Below, one piece after another: positions 8,552 through 17,975 of a DNA stretch of 64,000 bases (its first letter is position 1; each line of letters opens with the position of its first letter). The DNA lies in contig NZ_JADIKC010000006.1 of NCBI RefSeq assembly GCF_016905005.1, positions 62,001 through 126,000 of the forward strand. The letters run 5' to 3'. The notes under the pieces were generated by a model that saw nothing but the letters and a program-made list of their open reading frames with translations, had not been told where the DNA came from and did no database searches. The position numbers and the translations under genes are program-made. The stretch is from Dyella kyungheensis. GTDB taxonomy: Bacteria; Pseudomonadota; Gammaproteobacteria; Xanthomonadales; Rhodanobacteraceae.

Positions 8552-9925
8552 ATGCCGATGCTAGAAAAAGTCGTCATTGCCAACCGTGGTGAGATCGCGC
8601 TGCGCGTGCTGCGCGCCTGCCACAGCCTGGGCATCAAAACCGTGGCGGTGCACTCCACCGCCGACCGCAACCTCAAGCACGTCGGCCTGGCCGACGAGTC
8701 GATCTGCATCGGCCCCGCGCCGTCGGTCGACAGCTACCTCAATATCCCGCGCATCATCGCTGCGGCGGAGATCACCGACGCCCAGGCGATTCATCCGGGT
8801 TACGGCTTCCTCTCCGAGCGCGCCGACTTCGCCGAACAGGTGGAACAGTCGGGCTTCATCTTCATCGGCCCCACCGCCGATGTGATTCGCCTGATGGGCG
8901 ACAAGGTGGAAGCGATCCGCGCCATGAAGGCCGCCGGCGTGCCGTGCGTGCCGGGTTCGGGCGGCCCGCTCGGCGACAACGTGGAAGAGAACATCCGCAT
9001 TGCGCGTGAGATCGGCTATCCGGTGATCATCAAGGCCGCCGGTGGCGGCGGTGGCCGCGGCATGCGCGTGGTGCGCACCGAAGCGCACCTGGGCAACGCC
9101 ATCACCATGACCAAGCAGGAAGCGAAGGCCGCTTTCGGCAACGATCAGGTGTACATGGAGAAGTTCCTGGAGAATCCGCGCCACGTGGAAATCCAGGTGC
9201 TCGCCGACGGCCAGGGCAACGCCATCCATCTTGGCGAACGCGACTGCTCGATGCAGCGCCGCCACCAGAAGGTGGTGGAAGAAGCGCCCGCGCCGGGCAT
9301 CACGCCGGAACTGCGCGAGCAGATCGGCAAGGTGTGCGTGGATGCGTGCATCCGCATCGGTTATCGCGGCGCCGGCACCTTCGAATTCCTGTTCGAAGAC
9401 GGCCGCTTCTACTTCATCGAGATGAACACCCGTATCCAGGTGGAGCATCCGGTGACCGAACTGATCACCGGCATCGACCTGGTGCGCGAGCAGCTGCTGA
9501 TTGCCGGCGGCGAGAAGCTCTCGATCAAGCAGTCGGACATCAAGATCCACGGCCATGCGATCGAGTGCCGCGTCAATGCCGAAGATCCCGATTCCTTCCT
9601 GCCTTCGCCGGGCACGGTGAAGCGTTTCGAGGCGCCGGGTGGCCCGGGCGTGCGCGTGGACACGCACCTGTACGACGGCTATCGCATTCCGCCGAACTAC
9701 GACTCGATGATCGGCAAGATCATCGTGCACGGCCCGGACCGCGAAACCGCCATCGCGCGCATGCGCCTGGCGCTGGCCGAGACGGTGATCGAAGGGGTGA
9801 AGTGCAACATCCCGCTGCAGCAGCGCATCATGGCCGACGCCGGTTTCCAGCAGGGTGGACAGAACATCCACTACCTGGAAAAGCGCATGGCCGAACAGAA
9901 GGAAAAGGCCGCCCTCGGCGGCTGA
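8552..9925 (+). CDS. accC: Biotin carboxylase subunit of acetyl-CoA carboxylase
   Basis: A 457-residue ATP-grasp enzyme that carboxylates the biotin on AccB. It shows the preATP-grasp opening [18 protein letters not shown], the glycine-rich [14 protein letters not shown] loop near residue 160, [19 protein letters not shown], and the metal/active-site stretch [16 protein letters not shown] near 290. Length is normal. Two ATGs are possible (8552 and 8558), giving MPMLEKV or MLEKV. A perfect 11-bp hairpin follows the stop. Confidence 0.96.
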   Translation: MPMLEKVVIANRGEIALRVLRACHSLGIKTVAVHSTADRNLKHVGLADESICIGPAPSVDSYLNIPRIIAAAEITDAQAIHPGYGFLSERADFAEQVEQSGFIFIGPTADVIRLMGDKVEAIRAMKAAGVPCVPGSGGPLGDNVEENIRIAREIGYPVIIKAAGGGGGRGMRVVRTEAHLGNAITMTKQEAKAAFGNDQVYMEKFLENPRHVEIQVLADGQGNAIHLGERDCSMQRRHQKVVEEAPAPGITPELREQIGKVCVDACIRIGYRGAGTFEFLFEDGRFYFIEMNTRIQVEHPVTELITGIDLVREQLLIAGGEKLSIKQSDIKIHGHAIECRVNAEDPDSFLPSPGTVKRFEAPGGPGVRVDTHLYDGYRIPPNYDSMIGKIIVHGPDRETAIARMRLALAETVIEGVKCNIPLQQRIMADAGFQQGGQNIHYLEKRMAEQKEKAALGG

Positions 9926-9933
9926 TTTGTGCA

Positions 9934-9961
9934 CCGGCGAGCCGTTCTCGCGGCTCGCCGG
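9934..9961 (+). terminator. Hairpin after accC
   Basis: Arms CCGGCGAGCCG (9934-9944) and CGGCTCGCCGG (9951-9961) are perfectly complementary, with a 6-nt loop and a short T-containing tail. It lies between the accC stop and the next start at 9975, so it may attenuate or terminate accBC transcription. Confidence 0.5.
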
Positions 9962-9974
9962 TTGCTTCGACACC

Positions 9975-10331
9975 ATGTCCGAACTGATCACACTGCGCGA
10001 AGCGATCGACGCCATCACCGAGGCGTTCGACGAAGGCGACGGCTGGGACCGCTACCGCTGGGTCTATATCCGCGGCGCGATCACCGAACCTTCATGCAGG
10101 CTCTATCTCTCGCACCTCGGCGATGAAGACGATGCGCTGATCGCCGACCACGGCGAAGCGCTGCCCGAATTCGCTGCGCAACACGAGCTTCGTCATTTTC
10201 TCGAAGCCGCGGATTTCGCCGAGGTGCTGTTCGTGCAGCGACGGCGCGATCCGTCGTCCACGCTGATCGAGCTGGCCCGCGCGCTCGATCACTACCGCAA
10301 GCACGACAGCTTCCTGGGCATGGCCCCGTAA
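9975..10331 (+). CDS. Unrecognised small acidic protein
   Basis: A 118-residue soluble protein starting MSELITLREAIDAITEAFDEGDGW. It is rich in aspartate and glutamate and has no signal peptide, membrane segment or cysteine cluster. I do not recognise the family. The start at 9975 follows the accC hairpin; an upstream in-frame ATG lies inside accC and was rejected. Codon use matches the neighbours and it lies in line with accBC and prmA, so it is probably a real gene. Confidence 0.65.
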   Translation: MSELITLREAIDAITEAFDEGDGWDRYRWVYIRGAITEPSCRLYLSHLGDEDDALIADHGEALPEFAAQHELRHFLEAADFAEVLFVQRRRDPSSTLIELARALDHYRKHDSFLGMAP

Positions 10332-10346
10332 AACCCCAGTCGGCCA

Positions 10347-10489
10347 CTGCAGGAGCGCACCCTGTGCGCGACCGCGGAGCCATGCTGTACCTCTGGACGC
10401 GATTCTCGACCGCCACACAAGCGCTCGCGACGCGCCGAACTTCAAGGCGACAGCCGACCGCCGTCGCGCACAGGGTGCGCTCCCACAGG
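10347..10489. repeat. REP-like pair, family A (GTGGGAGCGCACC type)
   Basis: A unit at 10347-10374 (AGGAGCGCACCCTGTGCGCG core) faces its reverse complement at 10463-10489, separated by about 90 bp. It lies between the 118-residue gene and prmA. The same unit recurs at 22992, 24942, 26366, 52130 and 56334, with a single arm at 19985. The paired layout is like BIME/RAYT-associated REPs, but no RAYT transposase is in this window. Confidence 0.85.
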
Positions 10490-10537
10490 TGAGGCACCTT
10501 CGGCGACAATGCACGCCTGATATCGCAGGAACGCCCC

Positions 10538-11446
10538 ATGCCCTGGCTTGAACTCTCGCTCACCATCCGCGCCGAACAGCAGCCTCGCGTCGAGGAGGCG
10601 CTCGACGATCTGGGCGCGCTGTCCGTCACGCTGCAGGATGCCGATGCGGAAACGCCCGACGAGCAGGCCATCTTCGAGCCCGGCGTGGGCGAACTGCCGC
10701 TGTGGCCCACCATCACGCTCAACGCGCTGTTTGAGGCCGATTGCGACCGGCGCGGCCTGGGCGAAGCGCTGGGCGACCTGCTGCCCTGGCTGGAGCCCGA
10801 CCAGCTGCAGTTCCGCGACGTCGCCGACGAGGACTGGGAACGCGCGTGGATGGACCAGTTCAAGCCGATGCCGTTCGGCCAGCGGCTGTGGATCTATCCG
10901 TGGAACATCGAACCGCCGGCCGACCAGGACATCGTGGTGGTGCGACTCGATCCCGGCCTGGCCTTCGGCAGCGGCACGCATCCCACCACCGCGCTGTGCC
11001 TGGCCTGGCTGGACAGCCTGGATCTGCACGGCAAGCGCGTGATCGACTTCGGCTGCGGCTCGGGCATCCTCGCCATCGCCGCGCTCAAGCTCGGCGCCGC
11101 CAGCGCGGTGGGCGTGGACAACGATCCGCAGGCGCTGATCGCCTCGGCGGACAACGCCGAACGCAACGCCGTGGCCGATCGCCTCAGCGTCTATCTGCCC
11201 GAGGACGTAAAGGCCGACCCGGCCGACGTCTTCATCGCCAACATCCTCGCCGGCCCGCTGGGCGAACTGGCGCCCACCTTCGCTGCGGCCGCCAAGCCCG
11301 GCGCGCCGTTCGCCATCTCCGGCATCCTGCAGGGCCAGCAAGACGAACTGCTCGCGCGCTATGCGGAATGGTTCGACGAATTGCGCGTGGATACGCAGGA
11401 AGACTGGGTGCGCATCAGCGGCAAGCGCCGCGCAGGGACGCACTAG
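10538..11446 (+). CDS. prmA: Ribosomal protein L11 methyltransferase
   Basis: A 302-residue SAM-dependent enzyme that methylates ribosomal protein L11. The N-terminal substrate-recognition domain (about 1-60) starts MPWLELSLTIRAEQQPRVEEAL. The class I methyltransferase domain carries LDPGLAFGSGTHPTT (near 143), motif I VIDFGCGSGILAIAALKLGA near residue 168, and the NILAGPL motif near 236. E. coli PrmA is 293 residues, so length and order fit. Translation starts at the ATG after a GCAGGAA ribosome site. Confidence 0.95.
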   Translation: MPWLELSLTIRAEQQPRVEEALDDLGALSVTLQDADAETPDEQAIFEPGVGELPLWPTITLNALFEADCDRRGLGEALGDLLPWLEPDQLQFRDVADEDWERAWMDQFKPMPFGQRLWIYPWNIEPPADQDIVVVRLDPGLAFGSGTHPTTALCLAWLDSLDLHGKRVIDFGCGSGILAIAALKLGAASAVGVDNDPQALIASADNAERNAVADRLSVYLPEDVKADPADVFIANILAGPLGELAPTFAAAAKPGAPFAISGILQGQQDELLARYAEWFDELRVDTQEDWVRISGKRRAGTH

Positions 11447-11447
11447 C

Positions 11448-11485
11448 GCGGCGAGCGCAAGAGCGGCCGCTGCGGCCGTCGCCGC
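11448..11485 (+). terminator. Nested GC hairpin after prmA (weak terminator candidate)
   Basis: GCGGCGA (11448-11454) pairs with TCGCCGC (11479-11485) around an inner CGGCCG/CGGCCG hairpin. There is no T-run, so intrinsic termination is doubtful. Confidence 0.3.
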
Positions 11486-11575
11486 TGAGCGACAGTTCAC
11501 GATAACGGCCTCCGTGCGGGTGATTTGTCCCGCGCGGTGCACTAGGCTTGCGGCAATCCGATCGCCACGGCCCGC

Positions 11576-12361
11576 ATGTACGCCCAATGTCCCGAATGCC
11601 TCACCGTATTTTCCATCAACGTGGAAGTGTTGGTGCGCGCGGGTGGCAAGGCCATATGCGGCCACTGCGACAACGCCTTTGATACCCTGTACAGCCTCCA
11701 TGAGCATCTGCCGGCGGAGCCGTTCGACCGGCTGCCCATCCACCAGCAGGGCCTGGCGCCGCGGATAGACCTGGCGATCTACCGCCCGCCTGCCGAGCCC
11801 CCGGCGGTGGCCGAAGCGCCGGCCCCGCCCGATGTGCTCGACGAATTCGCCAACCTGGTGGTTGCGCCGCGTTTTGCGCGCAAGGCGGAAAAGAAACGCC
11901 GCTGGCCCTGGATCACCGCCTGCACGGTGCTGCTGCTGGCGCTGGGCGCACAGCTGGCCTGGGCCGAGCGGGACGCGATGATCGGCGACGACACCGTGGG
12001 CCCGTTGCTGCGCGACGCCTGCAACGCGCTGGGCTGCCAGTTGCCGCTGGTGCAGGACATCAAGCGCCTGAGCCTGGTGGCCCGCGATGTGCAAGCGCAT
12101 CCTTCGGTCCCCGGCGCCCTGCTGATCACCGCCAACCTGCGCAACGACGCACCGTTCGCGCAACCCTATCCGGTGGTGTCGATCACGCTCTCCGATGCCA
12201 ACGGCAAGAAGCTCGCCATGCGGCGCCTGCGCCCCACCGAATACCTTGGCGATGGGGCCACGTTGCGCAAGGGCATTCCATCCGACGGCAGCGCAGCGCT
12301 GATGCTCGAGGTGGAAGACCCCAGCGGCAAGGCGGTGGCGTTCGAGTTCGATTTCGAATAG
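11576..12361 (+). CDS. Zinc-ribbon DUF3426 membrane protein
   Basis: A 261-residue protein. The first 40 residues form an MJ0042-type zinc ribbon with CPEC and CGHC pairs. A proline-rich linker follows, then one membrane helix near residues 107-125 (WITACTVLLLALGAQLAW), and a C-terminal DUF3426 domain (about 130-261), predicted to be outside the cytoplasm. In related bacteria this family sits between prmA and fis, as here. The function is unknown. Confidence 0.8.
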   Translation: MYAQCPECLTVFSINVEVLVRAGGKAICGHCDNAFDTLYSLHEHLPAEPFDRLPIHQQGLAPRIDLAIYRPPAEPPAVAEAPAPPDVLDEFANLVVAPRFARKAEKKRRWPWITACTVLLLALGAQLAWAERDAMIGDDTVGPLLRDACNALGCQLPLVQDIKRLSLVARDVQAHPSVPGALLITANLRNDAPFAQPYPVVSITLSDANGKKLAMRRLRPTEYLGDGATLRKGIPSDGSAALMLEVEDPSGKAVAFEFDFE

Positions 12362-12654
12362 CCGTCCATTTGACGGATCGTCAAAGCATGATGGCGAACA
12401 TCATCAATGCGCTCGACCATTTGCCATAGGCACAGGTCGTGCCACCAATGCAAGTGAATGTCCATAGGACATTTTGGTTGCGTGCTGTAAACGCCATCCT
12501 GCCGAACGGGTACTTAAAATTCTCGGCACGCGAGGGTACACTCGCTCCTTCGTCCTATGCTGCACCCGGCGTTCCATGCGAGCCGCCGCCCGCGGTATTT
12601 GCCATAAACATTTGCAGCGGCCCACGTAGCCGCTGCGTTAGAACGTGAGGGGAA
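12362..12654. promoter_or_regulatory. fis upstream region with six short inverted repeats
   Basis: The 293-bp gap holds TTTGACG-gat-CGTCAAA (12369-12385), TGATG-gcgaa-CATCA (12389-12403), GGCAC-aggtc-GTGCC (12429-12443), AATGTCC-ata-GGACATT (12457-12473), GCGAG-ggtaca-CTCGC (12530-12545), and a leader hairpin GCAGCGGC-ccacgta-GCCGCTGC (12614-12636) just before the GAGGGGAA ribosome site. An AT-rich TACTTAAAAT at 12511-12520 may be the -10 region. The first elements may instead end the upstream transcript. Confidence 0.5.
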
Positions 12655-12942
12655 ATGCCCGTGAACGCCGTACGACTGCCTGCCAGCGAGTCTCCGAAAG
12701 AGACGTCGTCGCAGAGCGCTTTGAGCGAATGCGTCAGCCGTACCGTACGCCGCTATCTCGCCGATATTGGCGACACGGCATGCGATGAAGGCCTGCACGC
12801 GCTCGTCATCCGCGAAGTCGAAGGCCCCCTGCTGCGTGAAGTGCTGGCCTGGCATGACGGCAACCAGAGCCGCGCCGCCGCCGCACTCGGCATCAACCGC
12901 GCCACGCTGCGCAAGAAGCTCGCCGCGCACGGCCTGCTTTAA
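12655..12942 (+). CDS. fis: DNA-binding protein Fis
   Basis: A 95-residue nucleoid-associated regulator, close to the 98 residues of E. coli Fis. The C-terminal helix-turn-helix is clear: LLREVLAWHDGNQSRAAAAL followed by GINRATLRKKL. The N-terminal part is the dimerisation region. A strong GAGGGGAA ribosome site precedes the ATG. Fis normally controls growth-rate-dependent genes and bends DNA. Here it is followed by purH, as in other xanthomonads, rather than preceded by dusB as in enterics. Confidence 0.93.
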   Translation: MPVNAVRLPASESPKETSSQSALSECVSRTVRRYLADIGDTACDEGLHALVIREVEGPLLREVLAWHDGNQSRAAAALGINRATLRKKLAAHGLL

Positions 12943-12947
12943 AAGCA

Positions 12948-13031
12948 GTGAATAGGGAGTAGTAAATAGTAAAGGGTGAAGAGCAGGGTCGTCTGCTTTT
13001 CACCCTTTACTATTTACCATTCGCTATTCAC
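12948..13031. repeat. Long inverted repeat between fis and purH
   Basis: GTGAATAG (12948-12955) and GTAAATAGTAAAGGGTGAA (12962-12980) are mirrored exactly by TTCACCCTTTACTATTTAC (12999-13017) and CTATTCAC (13024-13031), with only 6-nt unpaired steps between the blocks and an 18-nt loop. The AT-rich arms contrast with the surrounding GC-rich DNA. It begins 6 bp after the fis stop and ends 16 bp before the purH start, so it can fold in the joint transcript as a terminator or mRNA barrier. It may also be a mobile palindromic repeat. Confidence 0.85.
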
Positions 13032-13047
13032 GCTTTCGGAAGCCGCC

Positions 13048-14658
13048 ATGCCCGCCTCTGCCGTATCCCCCATTCGCCGTGCGCTGCTCAGCGTATCGGA
13101 CAAGACCGGACTGATCGCGCTAGCCCAGCGCCTGCACCAGGTCGGCGTGGAACTGCTTTCCACCGGCGGCAGCGCCAAGGCACTGCGTGACGCGGGCATT
13201 CCGGTGAAGGACGTGAGCGAACTCACCGGCTTCCCCGAGATCATGGATGGCCGCGTCAAGACGCTGCACCCCAAGGTGCATGGCGGCCTGCTCGGTCGCC
13301 GCGGCACCGATGCTGCCGTGATGAGCGAACTGGAGATCGCGCCGATCGACCTGCTGGTGCTCAATCTGTATCCGTTCGAGCAGACCGTGGCACGCGCCGA
13401 TTGCACGCTGGAAGAAGCGATCGAGAACATCGACATCGGCGGTCCGGCGATGCTGCGTTCCGCGGCCAAGAACTGGAACGACGTGGGCGTGCTCACCTCA
13501 CCCGACCAGTACGACGAGGCGCTGGCGGAAATCGAAACGCATGGGGGCCTCACGCGCGCCACGCGCTTCAAGCTCGCGGTCGCCGCATTCAATCGCGTGT
13601 CCAACTACGACGGCGCGATCAGCGATTACCTCTCCGCGCTCAAGCTCAACGACGAGTACGACGCCATTGCCGGCCATGACGCGTTCCCCGCGCAGGCCAA
13701 CGGTCGCTTCGTCAAGATGATGGACCTGCGCTACGGCGAGAACCCGCACCAGCAGGCGGCGTTCTACCGGGATCTGTATCCGGCGCCGGGCACGCTGGCC
13801 ACGTTCCGCCAGCTGCAGGGCAAGGAACTGTCGTTCAACAACATCGCCGACTCCGACGCCGCGTGGGAATGCGTACGTAGTTTCACCAAGCCGGCCTGCG
13901 TAATCGTCAAGCACGCCAACCCGTGCGGCGTGGCGGTGAGCCTCGATGGCATCGGCCGCGCCTACGACCTGGCCTACCAGACCGACCCCACCTCGGCGTT
14001 CGGCGGCATCATCGCGTTCAACCGCGTGGTGGATGCGGCCACGGCCAAGGCCATCGTGGATCGCCAGTTCGTGGAAGTGGTGCTCGCGCCCGGCTACGAA
14101 GACGCAGCGCTCAAAGCCTTCGCCAAGAAGACCAATGTGCGCGTGCTGGAAATCCCGCCGCCGGCCGACGGCGACCTGAGCAAGGCACATCCGGGCAACG
14201 ATTCGCGCCGCGTGGGTTCGGGCCTGCTGATCCAGACCGCCGACCGCGCCATGGTCAAGGCCGAGGACCTGAAGATCGTCACCAAGCGTGCCCCCACGCC
14301 CACCGAGATCGACGATCTGATCTTCGCCTGGAAGGTGGCCAAGTACGTCAAGAGCAACGCCATCGTCTACGCCAAGGATCGCCAGACCATCGGCGTGGGC
14401 GCAGGCCAGATGAGCCGCGTGTACAGCGCCAAGATCGCGGGCATCAAGGCTGCCGACGAGAAGCTGGAAGTACGCGGTTCAGTGATGGCATCCGATGCGT
14501 TCTTCCCGTTCCGCGATGGCATCGATGCGGCCGCTGCCGCCGGCATCCAGGCGGTGATCCAGCCGGGTGGTTCGATGCGCGATGCGGAAGTGATTGCCGC
14601 AGCGGACGAGCACGGCATGGCGATGGTGTTCACGGGCATCCGCCATTTCAGGCACTGA
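13048..14658 (+). CDS. purH: Bifunctional AICAR transformylase/IMP cyclohydrolase
   Basis: A 536-residue enzyme for the last two steps of IMP synthesis. The N-terminal MGS-like IMP cyclohydrolase domain (about 1-145) includes [22 protein letters not shown] and [15 protein letters not shown]. The AICAR transformylase domain follows, with KHANPCGVA (catalytic lysine/histidine) and [12 protein letters not shown] near the end. I chose the ATG at 13048 because an upstream in-frame ATG (12976) lies inside the inverted repeat and adds non-homologous residues. E. coli PurH is 529 residues. An intrinsic terminator follows. Confidence 0.95.
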   Translation: MPASAVSPIRRALLSVSDKTGLIALAQRLHQVGVELLSTGGSAKALRDAGIPVKDVSELTGFPEIMDGRVKTLHPKVHGGLLGRRGTDAAVMSELEIAPIDLLVLNLYPFEQTVARADCTLEEAIENIDIGGPAMLRSAAKNWNDVGVLTSPDQYDEALAEIETHGGLTRATRFKLAVAAFNRVSNYDGAISDYLSALKLNDEYDAIAGHDAFPAQANGRFVKMMDLRYGENPHQQAAFYRDLYPAPGTLATFRQLQGKELSFNNIADSDAAWECVRSFTKPACVIVKHANPCGVAVSLDGIGRAYDLAYQTDPTSAFGGIIAFNRVVDAATAKAIVDRQFVEVVLAPGYEDAALKAFAKKTNVRVLEIPPPADGDLSKAHPGNDSRRVGSGLLIQTADRAMVKAEDLKIVTKRAPTPTEIDDLIFAWKVAKYVKSNAIVYAKDRQTIGVGAGQMSRVYSAKIAGIKAADEKLEVRGSVMASDAFFPFRDGIDAAAAAGIQAVIQPGGSMRDAEVIAAADEHGMAMVFTGIRHFRH

Positions 14659-14680
14659 TCCCCAACCTTAGCGATACGAG

Positions 14681-14706
14681 AAAAGGCGCCCCTGGGCGCC
14701 TTTTTT
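14681..14706 (+). terminator. Intrinsic terminator of purH
   Basis: AAAAGGCGCC (14681-14690), loop CCTG, then GGCGCCTTTT (14695-14704), continuing into a six-T run at 14701-14706. A textbook rho-independent terminator, 22 bp past the purH stop. Confidence 0.92.
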
Positions 14707-14872
14707 CTTGGCGGACTCTCACTTGAGACAAATCTGAGATCGCCAGAGATCAGACAGTTCTTATGTTTCGCGCAGACCCTCGAGCGGACCATGTGCTTCG
14801 TGGACGGCAAGGACGTCCGGCAAGCCAAACGGAAACGGCCATCACTTTCCTCTTCCGCTTAAGGGTCTTGTC

Positions 14873-17800
14873 ATGAACGCCATCTATCGCATTGTCTGGA
14901 ACGCTGTCACTGGCCGCTGGGTCGTCGCCTCGGAACTGGCCAAGGGCCGCAAGAAGGGCGGCAGCAAGCGCGCCGCCGTGGGTGCCGTGCTAGCGGCCGG
15001 TCTGCTGGGCTCGCTGGCCATGAGCCATGCCGCCTTCGCTGCAAATGGCGGCTCGCTCAATCTGTGTGCGGAAGACAATACCGGCGCCGCCCTGGGCACT
15101 TCCGGCACACCTACCGCCCTCGGCTCCTGCAGTGCGAACACGTACGACTGGGGACTGTTCAGCGACTCCGCCCCGAACGGCGGCACCGGCGGCACCAACC
15201 AGACATCCCTCACCGGCAACAAGGACGGCACGATGTCGTTCTACGCGGCGAACGGCCTGAAGATGCTGTCCACGCTGAACATGAGCGGCCAGAAGATCAC
15301 CAACCTGGCCGACGGCACCGCCGCCAGCGACGCGGTCAACTTCGGTCAGCTGCAGACGGTCGCCACCCAGGCCACCAACATCAATCGTTACTTCAAATCG
15401 GGTGGCTTGAACAATGGCACCGACGATGCCGTGAACAACGGTGCCTTGGCCATCGGCGCCAACAGCAAGTCTGCACAGGGGACGGATATTGCGATTGGTC
15501 CGGGCGCAGTGGCCACCGGTATCTCAAATCCAGGCAACGGCTCCATGGCGATTGGCTACGCCGCACAGGCGACTGCCGGCGCCAGCATGGCCGTCGGACT
15601 GGGTTCCGTGGCGACAGGTTCCAGCAGCATGGCCGTGGGTCGGTATGCACAGACGACGGGTTCTTACAGCACCACGCTTGGTGGTCGTAGCCTCGCGCAG
15701 GCCGCCAATTCCGTCGCGCTGGGCACACGCTCGCTGGCTGATCGCGCCAATACGGTGTCGGTGGGGGCAGCCTCGTCGTTTACCGATGCGTCGGGCACTG
15801 CGCAGGTGGCCAGCACGCGCCAGATCGTGAACATGGGTGCTGGCACGCAAAGCAATGACGCGGTCAACGTGTCCCAGCTGACCCCGGTCGTTGCTGCTCT
15901 GGGCGGCGGCGCGGCCATCGACGCCACCTCCGGTGCCGTCACCGGCCCCAGCTATGCACTGACCAACGCCAACAGCATCAATGGCACCTCGGGTGCCGCC
16001 ACCGATGTGGGCAGCGCATTCGGCAAAGTCGACGCTGCGCTAGGCACGCTAAACACGGCGGTGACGCAGAACACCACCAACATCGCCGGCAACACCGCGT
16101 CGATCAGCAACCTCGACAGCCGTGTCACCACCAACGAAGGCAACATCAGCACGATCAACACCAACGTCAGCAACATCGATGCTCGCGTCACCCAGAACAC
16201 CAACAGCATCTCCTCGCTGGACGGCCGCGTGACGAACGTGGAAGGCAGCATCAGCAACTTCACCAACCAGATCAATAACGGTTCGGTGGGCATGGTGCAG
16301 CAGGTCTCGGCCGGTGCCGATCTGACCGTGGGCAAGGATACCGATGGTGCGGCGGTGGACTTTGCCGACAAGAGCGGCAACGCCCGTACGCTGAAGAGCG
16401 TGAAGGCCGGCGTGAGCGACAACGACGCCGTCAACATGTCGCAGCTCAACGCGACCAATGCGACCGTGACGCAGAACACCACGGATATCTCCTCGCTGGA
16501 CAAGCGCGTCACCACCAACGAAGGCGACATCGGCACGATCAACACCAACGTCAGCAACATCGACGCCCGCGTCACCCAGAACACCAGCAGCGTCTCCTCG
16601 CTGGACGGCCGCGTGACGAACGTGGAAGGCAGCGTCAGCAACATCACCAACCAGATCAGCAATGGTGAGCTGGGCCTGGTGAAGCAGGACGCCAGCAGCA
16701 AGACCGTCTCGGTCGCCAAGGACACCGGCGGCGCCGTGGTGGACATCTCGGGCACCGACGGCGAGCGCAAGCTCAAGGGCGTGGCTGAGGGCGACGTGAG
16801 TGCATCCAGCAAGGATGCCGTCAACGGCAGCCAGCTGTTCGCCACCAACCAGCAGGTTGCGCAGAACACCGCCGCCATTGCCGGCAACACCGCTTCCATC
16901 GCCGGCCTGAGCCAGTCGATCAACAACATCACCACCGGCGGCAACGGCGTGAAGTTCTTCCACGCCAACTCGGCGGCGGCCGATTCGGTGGCCTCGGGCC
17001 AGGAGTCGGTGGCCATGGGCGGCGGCGCCCAGGCGACGGCGAAGCAGTCGGTTGCACTGGGTTCGGGTTCGGTGGCTGACCGCGACAACTCGGTGTCGGT
17101 GGGTTCGCAGGGCAACAAGCGCCAGATCACCCACGTCAAGGCCGGCACGGCCGATACCGATGCGGTGAACGTGGCGCAGCTGAAGGCCGCCGGCGTGATC
17201 AACGGCGACGGCTCGGCCAATGCCGCCGTGACCTACGATCGCAACGCCGACGGCTCGGCCGCCCATGGCAGCATCACGCTGGGCAATGGTCAGGCCGCCA
17301 GCGGCACGACCATCCACAACGTGGCGGCCGGCGTGGGCGAGATGGATGCGGTGAACGTGGGGCAGCTCAATGCGGTCGTATCCCAGGCCACCAGCACGTC
17401 GAACGCGATCGCGTCCAACGACGCCGGTGCGCCGGCGGCCAAGGCGACCGGCGCGCACTCGGCGGCGATCGGCGGCGGCTCGGTGGCTGATCGCGACAAC
17501 ACCGTGTCGGTGGGTTCGCAGGGCAACGAGCGCCAGATCACCAACGTCAAGGCGGGTACCGCCGATACGGATGCGGTGAACGTCGCCCAGATGAACCAGG
17601 CAAGCAGCTCGGCTACCAGCAGCGCCAACAGCTACACGGACCAGCAGGTGGGCAACGTCGCCAAACAGGTGGCCGGCATGCAGCAGCAGATGGACGACCA
17701 GTTCCGCAACGTCAACAAGCGCATCAGCGGCAACAACGCCATGAGCACCTCCATGATGACGATGGCGGCCAGCCTTGGCGGCATCGAGACGCAGAACCGC

Positions 17801-17950
17801 TTCGGCGCCGGCACGGGCTTCTCCAACGGCGCCAAGGCGATTTCCGTCGGCTACCAGCGCGCCATCAGCAAGCGCGCCAACATCACCGTCGGCGCCTCGG
17901 TCACCGGGGGCGACAGCTCGGTCGGCGTGGGCGTAGGCATGGGCTGGTAA
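14873..17950 (+). CDS. Trimeric autotransporter adhesin (YadA-like, type Vc)
   Basis: A 1025-residue outer-membrane adhesin. It opens with an extended signal peptide of the ESPR type (MNAIYRIVWNAVTGRWVVAS), with likely cleavage after SHAAFA near 54. A YadA head follows at about 190-310 with repeated SMAIG/SMAVG/SVALG units and neck motifs (DAVNVSQL). A coiled-coil stalk spans about 380-690. A second set of head/neck repeats lies at 700-910 (SVADRDNSVSVG, KAGTADTDAVNVAQ). The C-terminal 75 residues form the YadA anchor, ending VGVGVGMGW, which trimerises into the beta-barrel. Internal DNA duplications are visible. A likely attachment or biofilm factor with its own transcription unit between two terminators. 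Confidence 0.92.
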   Translation: MNAIYRIVWNAVTGRWVVASELAKGRKKGGSKRAAVGAVLAAGLLGSLAMSHAAFAANGGSLNLCAEDNTGAALGTSGTPTALGSCSANTYDWGLFSDSAPNGGTGGTNQTSLTGNKDGTMSFYAANGLKMLSTLNMSGQKITNLADGTAASDAVNFGQLQTVATQATNINRYFKSGGLNNGTDDAVNNGALAIGANSKSAQGTDIAIGPGAVATGISNPGNGSMAIGYAAQATAGASMAVGLGSVATGSSSMAVGRYAQTTGSYSTTLGGRSLAQAANSVALGTRSLADRANTVSVGAASSFTDASGTAQVASTRQIVNMGAGTQSNDAVNVSQLTPVVAALGGGAAIDATSGAVTGPSYALTNANSINGTSGAATDVGSAFGKVDAALGTLNTAVTQNTTNIAGNTASISNLDSRVTTNEGNISTINTNVSNIDARVTQNTNSISSLDGRVTNVEGSISNFTNQINNGSVGMVQQVSAGADLTVGKDTDGAAVDFADKSGNARTLKSVKAGVSDNDAVNMSQLNATNATVTQNTTDISSLDKRVTTNEGDIGTINTNVSNIDARVTQNTSSVSSLDGRVTNVEGSVSNITNQISNGELGLVKQDASSKTVSVAKDTGGAVVDISGTDGERKLKGVAEGDVSASSKDAVNGSQLFATNQQVAQNTAAIAGNTASIAGLSQSINNITTGGNGVKFFHANSAAADSVASGQESVAMGGGAQATAKQSVALGSGSVADRDNSVSVGSQGNKRQITHVKAGTADTDAVNVAQLKAAGVINGDGSANAAVTYDRNADGSAAHGSITLGNGQAASGTTIHNVAAGVGEMDAVNVGQLNAVVSQATSTSNAIASNDAGAPAAKATGAHSAAIGGGSVADRDNTVSVGSQGNERQITNVKAGTADTDAVNVAQMNQASSSATSSANSYTDQQVGNVAKQVAGMQQQMDDQFRNVNKRISGNNAMSTSMMTMAASLGGIETQNRFGAGTGFSNGAKAISVGYQRAISKRANITVGASVTGGDSSVGVGVGMGW
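16124..16658 (+). repeat. Duplicated stalk cassette within the adhesin gene
   Basis: Two 151-bp in-frame copies, 16124-16274 and 16508-16658, are nearly identical at DNA level. They encode coiled-coil blocks NIDARVTQNT and SSLDGRVTNVEGS. The intervening 233 bp encodes a neck-like section. A site for stalk-length change by recombination. Confidence 0.85.
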
Positions 17951-17975
17951 GCAGGAAACCACGCAGTTAAAAGAA

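Noticed and set aside
8561-10018. A 485-codon open frame antisense to accC
   Set aside because: His/Arg-rich shadow frame; accC is intact on the plus strand.
12976-13047. Longer purH start at 12976
   Set aside because: It would lie inside the inverted repeat and encode a repeat-derived peptide; the ATG at 13048 fits the family.
16049-17962. A 637-codon open frame antisense to the adhesin
   Set aside because: It mirrors the repetitive adhesin sequence; no start context or recognisable domain.
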